Assembly (NCBI RefSeq): GCF_042680605.1
Contig: NZ_JBHUEE010000013.1
Coordinates: forward strand, 5,054 to 69,053
DNA: 64,000 nt
From: Allobogoriella deserti
GTDB taxonomy: Bacteria; Actinomycetota; Actinomycetes; Actinomycetales; Actinomycetaceae
Direction of reading: 5' to 3'
This document shows, piece by piece, positions 16,127 through 24,381 of the stretch (positions are counted from its first letter, which is position 1; each line of letters opens with the position of its first letter). Below the pieces are notes generated by a model. That model did no database searches and was not told the DNA's origin. It saw only the letters and a program-made list of their open reading frames with translations. The translations under genes were made by a program, and so were the position numbers.

Positions 16127-18619
16127 ATGGCCGCGCTGAGCGCGGAGACACTGCACGAGCGAGGGCTCGAGCAGACGAACAAGGGGCGGTACACCTCGGC
16201 ACTGAAGACGCTGGCGCAAGCTGCGGCCCGCGCGCATTCCAACGACGTCCGAGCCCGTGTCGCCGGGACGACGGCGTACCTGCTGGCCCGGACCGGGCGG
16301 CCCGACGAGGCCGAGGCCTTGTGTCGGGAGGCACTCGAAACGCCGGATGGCAACGGGCTCAGCGAGGAGACGAAAGCCGTTCTCTACGGCCAGCTGGGCA
16401 CCCTGGCTCTCGAACGCGGAGATTTCGACCACGGACTGGATTGGCTGGACATCGCCATCGGTATGGAGGCCGACGGCAAACGCCGCGGCAACATGCTGAT
16501 CAACCGGAGTGTCGCCGCAACGAGACTTGGCCGCCTGACCGAGGCCAGGTTGGACCTCGACAAGGCCAGCGCCACGTTCGCCACGCAGGGCGAGGAGATG
16601 TTCCGGGCCATCGCGGACCACAACTCCGGGTACATCTCGCTGCTCGAGGGTGACCTCGTCACGGCACTGCAGAAGATGACCGCAGCCCGGGCCGCGCTTT
16701 CCGTCTCGGCCGCGCATGTGGCCACATGTGACCTCGACCGGGCCGAGGTGCTCCGGGAGGCCGGCCTGGTGCGGGAGGCCGAGGACACCCTGGCGGCGGT
16801 GGCCCGTGCCTTCGGAGCCAACCGGATGCCGCAGGCCCGCGCCGAGGCCGAGTTCCAGCTGGCCCGCTCGCTGCTCACGCACGACCCTGCACGGGCGCGA
16901 GCCGTGGCCGCCGGAGCCGCACGGCGCTTCGAGCGCCTGGGCGCCGAGGGGTGGGCGGTCCGCGCGGAGGCGGTGCGGCTGCGCGCCGCGCTGGCCGCGG
17001 GTCGCGTGCGAGGACGGCACGCCCCGGCTCCCGAACAGCTCGACGACGTCGCGAGGCGCCTCGAGGCCGCCGGGTTCCCCGGCGAGCGGGACGCCCTACG
17101 GCTCACCCAGAAGGCGGCCGAGGCGCGCGCCGGGCGGGTCGTGGGGGATCTCCCCCGGCCGCGGCGGCGCGATCCCCTGCCCCTGCGCCTGCTCGGGTAC
17201 GAGGCCCGCGCCGCGCGGGCGGCGGCCCGAGGGCGCGACGGCGAGGCACGCCGGCACGCCGCGGACGGCCTGCACCAGCTGGTGTCCTGGCAGGCCTCGT
17301 TCGGTGCCCTCGACATGCTCTCCTCGGTCGCGATGCACGCGAACGGTCTCCTGCACGAAGGCCTGGAGGCCGCCAAACGCTCGCGCCGGCCCGAGATCGT
17401 CTTCGAGTGGTCCGAACGCGCCCGGCACTTCAGTCAGCAGGTCTCCCCCGTCCGGCCACCGCCCGACCCCGAGCTGGCGGCCGACCTCGCCGAGCTGCGA
17501 CGGCTCAGCGCGGACGCCGGCAGCGACGCTGCGGCAGCGGCGCGGATCGCCCGGCTCCGCGACCAGGTGCGGGACCGTCAGTGGTCGAACACGGTGCCGG
17601 CCGTCAACATCCCTCGCGTGAGTCTCGAGGAGCTGCGCGCGGGTCTCGACGCCGAGACGGCCCTCGTCACGTTCGTGTTCAGCCGTGGCGGCCTGACCTG
17701 CCTCACGGTGCCCGGCGCGAACGCAGGCCCACCCACCCTGCACGAGATCTCGTGGCCTGCCGTCAAGGACCGGTTGTCCGGCCTGCGGGCGGAGCTGGAC
17801 GTCTCGGCCAGTGTGCGTTCCGGGCCCCTCGCGCAGGTGGTGCGCCAGACGCTCGAGGTCCGGCTGACGGATCTGTCGGACCTGCTGGTCCGCCACGCAA
17901 TGCGGACGGCCGGAGATCCGCGGCGGGTGGTGGTCACGGCGCCCGGGGCGCTGGTGGACGTGCCCTGGGCCATGCTCCCGGCGCTGCGTGGCCGTTCCGT
18001 CACGCTGACCCGCTCCGCCTCCCGGTGGGTGTCCACGCCGCGCACGGTGCCCGTTCCACGCACGGCGGGCTTCGCCGTCGGCCCGGGTGTGGCGCGCGGT
18101 CCGGACGAGGCGCGGGCGGGTGCCCGTGCGTGGGTGGCGGCAGGGTCAGAGGCCGAGACGGCGGAGCCGCGTGTCCTCGCCGGTGAAGGGGCCCTCGTCG
18201 CGGCAGTGACGGAGCTCGCCGGCCGGGTCGACGTGCTGCACGTGGCCGCGCACGGTCGGCACGCGCCGAACTCGCCGCTGCTGTCCGGGTTCGAACTCGC
18301 CGACGGCCCGCTGTTCGGCTACGACATCGACCTCATCCCGCGCGCACCGGAGACGGTCGTGCTCTCGGCGTGCGAGCTCGGACGGTCCTCGGTCCGGTGG
18401 GGCGAGGAGGCGGTCGGCATGGCGCGGGCATGGCTGCATGCCGGCACCCGGTGCGTCATCGCGGCCCCCGTCGCGGTGGCCGACGACGTCGCGAGCGATC
18501 TTCTCGGTGCGCTGCACCGCTGGCTCGCCGGTGGGCTCGCACCGGCGGACGCGCTCGCCGCCGCAACCGCGGAGACGGGGCACATCGCTCCGTTCCTGTG
18601 CCACGGGTCAGGCTTCTGA
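16127..18619 (+). CDS. TPR-CHAT caspase-like protein
   Basis: This 830-aa soluble protein has an N-terminal array of TPR-like helical repeats (about residues 5-400) and a C-terminal CHAT domain (about 510-830). CHAT is a caspase-fold cysteine protease domain; the His-Cys dyad is intact, with His709 in HVAAHGRH and Cys749 in VVLSACELG. The same TPR plus CHAT arrangement is found in Csx29 of type III-E CRISPR systems, but no CRISPR component is present here. The ATG at 16127 follows GAGGAGAGGACG. The gene ends 12 bp inside the convergent acetyltransferase gene. It is probably triggered to cleave a cellular protein. Confidence 0.88.
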   Translation: MAALSAETLHERGLEQTNKGRYTSALKTLAQAAARAHSNDVRARVAGTTAYLLARTGRPDEAEALCREALETPDGNGLSEETKAVLYGQLGTLALERGDFDHGLDWLDIAIGMEADGKRRGNMLINRSVAATRLGRLTEARLDLDKASATFATQGEEMFRAIADHNSGYISLLEGDLVTALQKMTAARAALSVSAAHVATCDLDRAEVLREAGLVREAEDTLAAVARAFGANRMPQARAEAEFQLARSLLTHDPARARAVAAGAARRFERLGAEGWAVRAEAVRLRAALAAGRVRGRHAPAPEQLDDVARRLEAAGFPGERDALRLTQKAAEARAGRVVGDLPRPRRRDPLPLRLLGYEARAARAAARGRDGEARRHAADGLHQLVSWQASFGALDMLSSVAMHANGLLHEGLEAAKRSRRPEIVFEWSERARHFSQQVSPVRPPPDPELAADLAELRRLSADAGSDAAAAARIARLRDQVRDRQWSNTVPAVNIPRVSLEELRAGLDAETALVTFVFSRGGLTCLTVPGANAGPPTLHEISWPAVKDRLSGLRAELDVSASVRSGPLAQVVRQTLEVRLTDLSDLLVRHAMRTAGDPRRVVVTAPGALVDVPWAMLPALRGRSVTLTRSASRWVSTPRTVPVPRTAGFAVGPGVARGPDEARAGARAWVAAGSEAETAEPRVLAGEGALVAAVTELAGRVDVLHVAAHGRHAPNSPLLSGFELADGPLFGYDIDLIPRAPETVVLSACELGRSSVRWGEEAVGMARAWLHAGTRCVIAAPVAVADDVASDLLGALHRWLAGGLAPADALAAATAETGHIAPFLCHGSGF

Positions 18620-19216
18620 GCCCTCGATCCGGACGAGCTCCCCGCCGGAGTCGCGGTACCGCTCCCCCGTGACCGGGCACCGCCACTCGTCGCCCTCGGC
18701 GACCAGCGGCTGTCCGGCCCGCCCCACCCAGCCGACCTGTCGTGCCGGAACGCCGACGACGATGGCGTGAGCGGGAACGTCCTTGGTGACCACCGCACCG
18801 GCGGCCACGAGCGCCCAGGCGCCGATCGTCACCGGTGCGACGGCCACCGCGCGCGCCCCGATCGAGGCGCCCCGGTCGATGCTCACCCCGACCGGCGTCC
18901 AGTCCTCGGCGGTCTTGAGTCCGCCGTCTGGTGTCACCGCCCGCGGGAACTCGTCGTTGGTCAGCACGACCGCCGGACCGATGAACACCCCGTCGGCCAG
19001 CCGGGCCGGCTCGTAGACCAGCGCGTAGTTCTGCACCTTACAGGCGTCACCCAGTTCGACACCCGGGCCGATGTAGGCGCCGCGGCCGATGATGCAGTCC
19101 GCGCCGACGCGTGCCCCCTCACGCACCTGCGCCAGATGCCACACCCGGGTACGGGCGCCGACGCTCGCCTCGGGCGAGACGTCGGAGGACGGTTCAACGA
19201 CGGCGGCATCGGTCAC
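18608..19216 (-). CDS. Left-handed beta-helix sugar N-acetyltransferase (WbpD/WlbB-like)
   Basis: This 202-aa hexapeptide-repeat enzyme has the family start VWHLAQVREGARVG, then CIIGRGAYIGPGVELGDACKVQN, ALVYEPARLADGVFIGPAVVLTNDEFPRA and TIGAWALVAAGAVV. These blocks match enzymes that acetylate the 3-amino group of UDP-2-acetamido-3-amino sugars. The C-terminal tail (EWRCPVTGERY) is short. The GTG at 19216 is chosen because the repeat domain begins shortly after it. It is divergent from a Gfo/Idh oxidoreductase that could supply the preceding 3-keto sugar step. Confidence 0.86.
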   Translation of the reverse strand: MTDAAVVEPSSDVSPEASVGARTRVWHLAQVREGARVGADCIIGRGAYIGPGVELGDACKVQNYALVYEPARLADGVFIGPAVVLTNDEFPRAVTPDGGLKTAEDWTPVGVSIDRGASIGARAVAVAPVTIGAWALVAAGAVVTKDVPAHAIVVGVPARQVGWVGRAGQPLVAEGDEWRCPVTGERYRDSGGELVRIEGSEA

Positions 19217-19324
19217 GGGAGGGCTCCGTCCAGGTATCAGGTGCCGCAGCCGGGGCTCTTTTCGGGTGCGGCCGGCACAAGCGTGTCGACCGGGAGCCGT
19301 CAAGGCAAGAGCGGAGGCACACTC

Positions 19325-20389
19325 GTGACGGAAAGACTGAACGCCGCAGTGATCGGGGCGGGGTACTGGGGCCCGAACCTGGCCCGAAACCTTCGCTCCG
19401 CCGTCGACTGGAATCTCGCGGCGATCTGCGACCTGGACCGTGGACGGGCCACCCGGGTGGCCGAGAACGTCGGCGGGGCGCCGGTGACCACGGACGTCGC
19501 CGACGTACTGGACGATCCGCTCATCGATGCCGTCGCCATCGCGACCCCGGCCCGCACCCATCACGATCTCGTCTGTCGGGCGCTCGACGCCGGCAAGCAC
19601 GTCCTGGTCGAGAAGCCGTTGGCGGACACACGTGCCGCCGGTGCGGCCATGGTGAGCAAGGCCGACGAGCGCGGCCTCGTGCTGATGACCGACCACACCT
19701 TCTGCTACACCCCGGCTGTACAGCGTATCCGCGACCTCATCGCGGACGGTGCGCTGGGCGAGGTCCTGTTCGTGGACTCCGCGCGGATCAACCTCGGGCT
19801 GATCCAGCCGGACGTCGATGTGCTGTGGGACCTCGCCCCGCACGACCTGTCGATTCTCGACTACGTCCTGCCCGGCGGCCTCGAGGTCGCCACCGTCGCC
19901 GCCAACGGCGCGGACCCCCTCGGCACGGGCAAGGCATGCATCGGCTACCTCTCGCTCCCCCTGACCGGTGGCGCGATCGCGCATGTGCAGGTCAATTGGC
20001 TCAGCCCCACCAAGGTCCGCCGCATGGTGATCGGCGGGACCCGCCGAACACTCGTATGGGACGACCTGAACCCCCAGCAACGGCTCAGCGTCTACGACCG
20101 CGGCGTGGATCTCGCCCAGGGGTCGGGCAGTGATGCCGAACTCCGCGCGGCCCAGGTCTCCTACCGGGTGGGCGACACGTGGTCGCCCGCACTACCCGAG
20201 CAGGAGGCGCTCGGCAATGTGGTGGTCGAGTTTGCGGCAGCCATCCGCGGCGGCCGGCCCGCCCGCACAGACGGCAACGCCGGCCTACGGGTACTGTCCG
20301 TGCTCGACGCCGCCTCCCGCAGCCTCGCCGGCGCGGGCGCCCCGACGCCCGTCCAGGCGGCGGACCCCGAACGGACCGGTGTCGCATGA
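19325..20389 (+). CDS. Gfo/Idh/MocA sugar-nucleotide oxidoreductase
   Basis: This 354-aa NAD(P)-dependent dehydrogenase has a Rossmann start VIGAGYWGPNLARN and the family motif GKHVLVEKPLA near residue 97. The VDVLWDLAPHDLSIL block carries the conserved His. The best match in kind is the WbpB/WlbA group, which oxidises C3 of UDP-N-acetyl-hexosaminuronic acid. The GTG at 19325 has GGAGG 8 nt upstream. It is the first gene of a 13-gene overlapping operon, and its pathway partners would be the DegT gene at 23218 and the divergent acetyltransferase. Confidence 0.87.
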   Translation: MTERLNAAVIGAGYWGPNLARNLRSAVDWNLAAICDLDRGRATRVAENVGGAPVTTDVADVLDDPLIDAVAIATPARTHHDLVCRALDAGKHVLVEKPLADTRAAGAAMVSKADERGLVLMTDHTFCYTPAVQRIRDLIADGALGEVLFVDSARINLGLIQPDVDVLWDLAPHDLSILDYVLPGGLEVATVAANGADPLGTGKACIGYLSLPLTGGAIAHVQVNWLSPTKVRRMVIGGTRRTLVWDDLNPQQRLSVYDRGVDLAQGSGSDAELRAAQVSYRVGDTWSPALPEQEALGNVVVEFAAAIRGGRPARTDGNAGLRVLSVLDAASRSLAGAGAPTPVQAADPERTGVA

Positions 20390-21429
20390 GCGCGCTGTCA
20401 GGAGCCCGCGTTGTCGTCACGGGCGGGGCTGGATTCATCGGCAGCCATCTCGTCGACGAACTCGTCGAGCGGCGCGGGGCGGCCCGTGTCACGGTCGTCG
20501 ATTCCCTGGTCAACGGCAGCCGCGCCAACCTCGCACAATGGTCCGAAGACCCGCGGGTCCACGTCGTCGAGGCCGACGTCCGTTCGGACAGCGCGCTGCG
20601 CACACTCGAGGATGCCGACGTCGTCTTCCACCTGGCGTGCCTCGGTGTCCGGCACAGCCTGCACGATCCGGTGACCAATCACGAGGTCAACGCGACGGCC
20701 ACGCTGACACTGCTCGAACGCGCACGGCTCTGCGACGTACGCCGCCTCGTCCACGTCAGCTCCAGCGAGGTCTTCGGGACTGCCCAGCACGTCCCCATGG
20801 ACGAACGGCACCCGACCTGGCCGGAGACGGTCTACGGCGCCGCGAAACTCGCCGGGGAGGCCTACGCACGCGCCGCGTACCGCACCCACGGGTTCGACGT
20901 GATCGTGGTACGACCGTTCAACACCTACGGCCCCCGCAGTCACTTCGAAGGTGACAGCGGCGAGGTCATCCCACGCACGATCGTGCGCAACCTGTGCGGC
21001 CTGCCGGCTCTGATCTACGGCGACGGCCGGCAGACCCGTGATTTCATGCACGTGCGCGACACGGCACGAGGGCTGGCGACGCTCGCCGAGTGCGACGCCG
21101 CAGTCGGCCGTACGGTGAACTTTGGATCAGGGCGGGAGATCTCGATCGCGGACCTCGCCGAGATCGTCGCGCGAGCGACGGACAAGCCCGGTCTGCGTGC
21201 CCGTCATCTTCAGGCCCGGCCGGGCGATGTGCGCCGACTCCTGGTCGACGACAGTCTCATGCGACGACTCACGGGATTCTCGCCCGCCGTCGCGTTCGAG
21301 GCCGGTGTCGCCGATCTCGTACGCTGGTTCCGCGATCGTCCGGTCTCGCCGGACGAGATGCTCGCCCGAATCGAGGACCGCAATTGGGTCGCGGACGGCG
21401 CCGCCGAGGCGGACGGGGTGCCGGCATGA
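20386..21429 (+). CDS. NAD-dependent nucleotide-sugar epimerase/dehydratase (extended SDR)
   Basis: This 347-aa extended short-chain dehydrogenase has the NAD motif TGGAGFIGSH at the N terminus, SSSEVFG in the middle, the catalytic YGAAK and the late block VVRPFNTYGPR. The family contains 4,6-dehydratases and 4-epimerases of nucleotide sugars. Standing just before a DegT aminotransferase and a NeuD-type acetyltransferase, it most likely makes the 4-keto-6-deoxy sugar they use, but epimerase activity cannot be excluded. The start overlaps the previous stop (ATGA). Confidence 0.87.
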   Translation: MSALSGARVVVTGGAGFIGSHLVDELVERRGAARVTVVDSLVNGSRANLAQWSEDPRVHVVEADVRSDSALRTLEDADVVFHLACLGVRHSLHDPVTNHEVNATATLTLLERARLCDVRRLVHVSSSEVFGTAQHVPMDERHPTWPETVYGAAKLAGEAYARAAYRTHGFDVIVVRPFNTYGPRSHFEGDSGEVIPRTIVRNLCGLPALIYGDGRQTRDFMHVRDTARGLATLAECDAAVGRTVNFGSGREISIADLAEIVARATDKPGLRARHLQARPGDVRRLLVDDSLMRRLTGFSPAVAFEAGVADLVRWFRDRPVSPDEMLARIEDRNWVADGAAEADGVPA

Positions 21430-22580
21430 GTGTCACCCAGCTGTCCCGCATCGACGTCATGCGTCCGTGGCTCGGTGCCGCGGAGGCGGAGGCCGTCGCT
21501 GAGGCGATCGCGTCCGGCTGGATCGCCCAGGGGCCGCGTGTCGCCGAGTTCGAGCGTGAGTTCAGCACCATGATGCGTACCCGGCACGCCGTCGCGACCT
21601 CGAACTGCACCACCGCGCTGCACCTCGCGCTCGTGGTGGCCGGCATCGGGCGCGGCGACGACGTCGTGGTCCCCTCCCTGTCGTTCATCGCGACCGCGAA
21701 CGCGCCGTCCTATGTCGGAGCACGCACCGTCTTCGCCGACGTGGATCCGGATACCGGAAACGTCACGGCCGCGACGATCAGCCAGGCGCTCACCCCCGCC
21801 ACGCGCGCAGTGATCGCCGTCGACCAAGGCGGACAACCGGTCGACCTCGAGGCCGTCCGCGCCGTGTGTGACCCACGCGGGATCGTGGTGATCGAGGACG
21901 CCGCGTGCGGCGCGGGCTCGACCTACCGGGGCCGGCCGGTCGGCGCGGGGGCGGAGCTCGCCGCGTGGTCGTTCCATCCACGCAAAATCCTCACCACCGG
22001 CGAGGGCGGGATGCTCACGACAAGCCGTGCGGACTGGGCGGCGCGCGCGCGACGGCTCCGCGAACATGCGATGAGTGCATCCGCCGCCGAGCGCCATCGG
22101 TACCTGGCAGCACCGCCGGAACAGTACGACGAGATCGGTTTCAACTTCCGCATGACCGATCTGCAGGCGGCCGTCGGTCTCGTCCAGCTCAAGCGGCTTC
22201 CCGCCATGGTGCGGCGGCGGCGAGAGCTCGCGGCCCGGTACCGCGCGGCGCTGGCGGACGTGCCGGGACTCCGCGTCGTGACCGATCCCCCGTGGGGTGC
22301 CAGCAACTTCCAGACCCTGTGGATCGAGGTGGGTGAGGCATACGCGCTGGACCGGGAGGGTCTGCTGGCCGGGTTGGCCGACCACGGCATCTCGGCACGT
22401 CGCGGGATCATGGCGGCACACCGTCAACCCGCTTACGCCGGCCGGGACACCGGGGACGCCCGGCTCGAGGTCACCGACCGGCTCACGGACCGCACGCTCA
22501 TCCTCCCGCTCTTCCACGAGCTGACCGAGGACGAGCAGGACCGCGTGATCGCCGCCGTGCGGGAACCGGGCTCGAGATGA
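21426..22580 (+). CDS. DegT/DnrJ/EryC1-family sugar aminotransferase (1)
   Basis: This PLP-dependent aminotransferase puts an amino group on a keto nucleotide sugar. It is 384 aa. The PLP lysine is Lys187 in SFHPRKILTTGEGG, and the EDAACG block before it binds PLP. The RPWLGAAEAEAVAEAIASGWIAQGP start resembles PglE/perosamine-type 4-aminotransferases. It lies between a probable dehydratase and a NeuD/PglD-type acetyltransferase, which suggests a 4-acetamido-4,6-dideoxy sugar. The start overlaps the previous gene by 4 nt. Confidence 0.88.
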   Translation: MSVTQLSRIDVMRPWLGAAEAEAVAEAIASGWIAQGPRVAEFEREFSTMMRTRHAVATSNCTTALHLALVVAGIGRGDDVVVPSLSFIATANAPSYVGARTVFADVDPDTGNVTAATISQALTPATRAVIAVDQGGQPVDLEAVRAVCDPRGIVVIEDAACGAGSTYRGRPVGAGAELAAWSFHPRKILTTGEGGMLTTSRADWAARARRLREHAMSASAAERHRYLAAPPEQYDEIGFNFRMTDLQAAVGLVQLKRLPAMVRRRRELAARYRAALADVPGLRVVTDPPWGASNFQTLWIEVGEAYALDREGLLAGLADHGISARRGIMAAHRQPAYAGRDTGDARLEVTDRLTDRTLILPLFHELTEDEQDRVIAAVREPGSR

Positions 22581-23221
22581 GCATTCTCCTCCTCGGTGCG
22601 AGCGGACTCGCCCGCGAGGTCCTTGCGGCGGGCCTGGGCGAGATGACCGACGTGGCCGGCGTCCTCGACGACGACCCCGCCCGGCACGGCACCATCTGCG
22701 GGGGCGTCCCGGTGCTCGGTGGCCTCGACGAGGCACGCCGAAGGCAAGACCAGCTGCTGGTCTGCGTCGGGTCCGGGCGCCGGCGCCGCGAGATCGTGCG
22801 CCGCCTCACCGCCTCGGGTGTCCGTTCCGGACGGTACGCCACCTTCGTCGCGCCCGGCGCCCTGATCGGCGGGTCGAGCACGGTCGGGGTGGGCGCTGTC
22901 CTCCTCCCGGGTGCGGTCGTCACCGCGGACGCGTCCGTCGGCCAGCACGTCGTCGTCATGCCCGGCGCCACGATCACGCACGACGACAGGCTCGACGATT
23001 TCACCACCCTCGCCGCGGGCGTCAGCCTCGGTGGCGGCGTCCACATCGGCGAAGCCGCCTACCTCGGCATGAACGCCGCCGTGCACCCCGGGATCACGGT
23101 GGGCGCTCGCGCGACCGTCGGGATGGGAGCTGCCGTGCTCCACGACGTTCCCGCCGACCAGACCTGGGTGGGCGTGCCCGCCCGCCCCCTATCGTCCCGA
23201 ACCCTGGAGGCCCTCGCATGA
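22577..23221 (+). CDS. NeuD/PglD-type sugar O/N-acetyltransferase
   Basis: This 214-aa protein has a Rossmann-like N-terminal domain (LLLGASGLAREV near residue 4) and a C-terminal left-handed beta-helix of hexapeptide repeats. Key blocks are FVAPGALIGGSSTVGVGAVL and VGMGAAVLHDVPADQTWVGVPAR. This two-domain form is typical of PglD and NeuD, which acetylate amino sugars made by the preceding aminotransferase. The Asp-rich loop ITHDDRLDDF follows the expected catalytic His (ITHD). The start overlaps the aminotransferase stop (ATGA). Confidence 0.86.
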   Translation: MSILLLGASGLAREVLAAGLGEMTDVAGVLDDDPARHGTICGGVPVLGGLDEARRRQDQLLVCVGSGRRRREIVRRLTASGVRSGRYATFVAPGALIGGSSTVGVGAVLLPGAVVTADASVGQHVVVMPGATITHDDRLDDFTTLAAGVSLGGGVHIGEAAYLGMNAAVHPGITVGARATVGMGAAVLHDVPADQTWVGVPARPLSSRTLEALA

Positions 23222-24381
23222 CCGCCGTCGACAGCTCCGCCGCCACCGCACCGTCGCTCCCGGCCGTGCCCTTCCTCGATCTGAGCGCCCAGTCCATCGA
23301 GATCGCCGACGAGGTGCTCCCCGTCTGGCGCGAGCAGTTGCTCACCGCTGCGTTCGTCGGGGGCGTCGAGGTGGACGGGTTCGAGAATGAGTACGCCGCG
23401 TACATCGGTGCTACGCACTGCGTCGGTGTCTCCAACGGCACCGACGCCCTCGAACTCGCTTACCGCGCCGTCGGTGTGGGCCCCGGCGACGAGGTCATCA
23501 TGCCGGGCAACACCTTCATCGCGACGGCGGAGGCGGCCAGCCGGATCGGCGCCGTCCCCGTCTTCGTCGACGTCGACGACGATCAACTCCTCATCGACGT
23601 GGACGCCGTTGCGGCCGCGATCACCACCCGCACCCGCGCAATTGTGCCGGTGCACCTGTACGGACAGACCGCGCCGGTCGAGCAGCTTCGCCCGCTCGCC
23701 GCCAAGCACGGTATCGCGATCGTCGAGGACGCGGCGCAGGCCCAGGGGGCTTCCGCACCCGCCGGGCGTGCCGGCGCGCTCGGAGACATTGCCGCCACGA
23801 GCTTCTACCCCGGCAAGAACCTCGGAGCGGCGGGCGACGCCGGTGCCGTGACCACAGACGATCCGGGCCTGGCGGCGAGCGTGCGGATGCTTCAGGCACA
23901 CGGCAGCGTCGTCAAGTACGAGCACGAACGAGTCGGCGTCAACGCGCGGCTCGACGCCCTCCAGGCCACCGTGCTGCGGGCCAAGCTGCGCCGTCTCGAG
24001 GCGTGGAACGGCGCCCGGAGATCGGCCGCTGCGACCTACCGCGAGCTGCTCGCAGGTACCGACGGCGTGCGACTGCCCGCCTCCCGCCCCGACCACGACG
24101 ACGTCTGGCACCTGTACGTCGTGCGCGTCGAGCAGCGGGACCAGGTGGTCAGAGCCCTGGGGCGCGCCGGTATCGGGACCGGCATCCACTACCCGACACC
24201 GGTCCACCTCACCGCCGCCTACGCGCACCTCGGATACCGGCGCGGTCAGCTGCCGGTCGTCGAAGCCGCTGCGGCGCGCGTGCTCTCGCTGCCGATGTAC
24301 CCCCACCTGGAGCGGGGGCATCAGGTCGCCGTGGCCGACGCTGTCCGCACTGCGGTGCACGCGGCGGGATCACGGACGTGA
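23218..24381 (+). CDS. DegT/DnrJ/EryC1-family sugar aminotransferase (2)
   Basis: This is the second PLP aminotransferase of the operon, 387 aa. The PLP lysine is Lys200 in SFYPGKNLGAAGDAG, and the preceding EDAAQAQGA block is canonical. The N terminus VPFLDLSAQ and the block FIATAEAASRIGA resemble WbpE/WlbC-type 3-aminotransferases. It therefore fits with the Gfo/Idh dehydrogenase and the divergent WbpD-like acetyltransferase in making a 2,3-diamino sugar. The assignment of which sugar each aminotransferase serves is inference from motif flavour and gene order. Confidence 0.88.
   Translation: MTAVDSSAATAPSLPAVPFLDLSAQSIEIADEVLPVWREQLLTAAFVGGVEVDGFENEYAAYIGATHCVGVSNGTDALELAYRAVGVGPGDEVIMPGNTFIATAEAASRIGAVPVFVDVDDDQLLIDVDAVAAAITTRTRAIVPVHLYGQTAPVEQLRPLAAKHGIAIVEDAAQAQGASAPAGRAGALGDIAATSFYPGKNLGAAGDAGAVTTDDPGLAASVRMLQAHGSVVKYEHERVGVNARLDALQATVLRAKLRRLEAWNGARRSAAATYRELLAGTDGVRLPASRPDHDDVWHLYVVRVEQRDQVVRALGRAGIGTGIHYPTPVHLTAAYAHLGYRRGQLPVVEAAAARVLSLPMYPHLERGHQVAVADAVRTAVHAAGSRT

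Noticed and set aside
16127..18619. Type III-E CRISPR (Craspase) component
   Set aside because: The TPR-CHAT layout is similar to Csx29, but no repeat array, effector or cas gene is present nearby; the local partners are a sigma factor and a subtilase.
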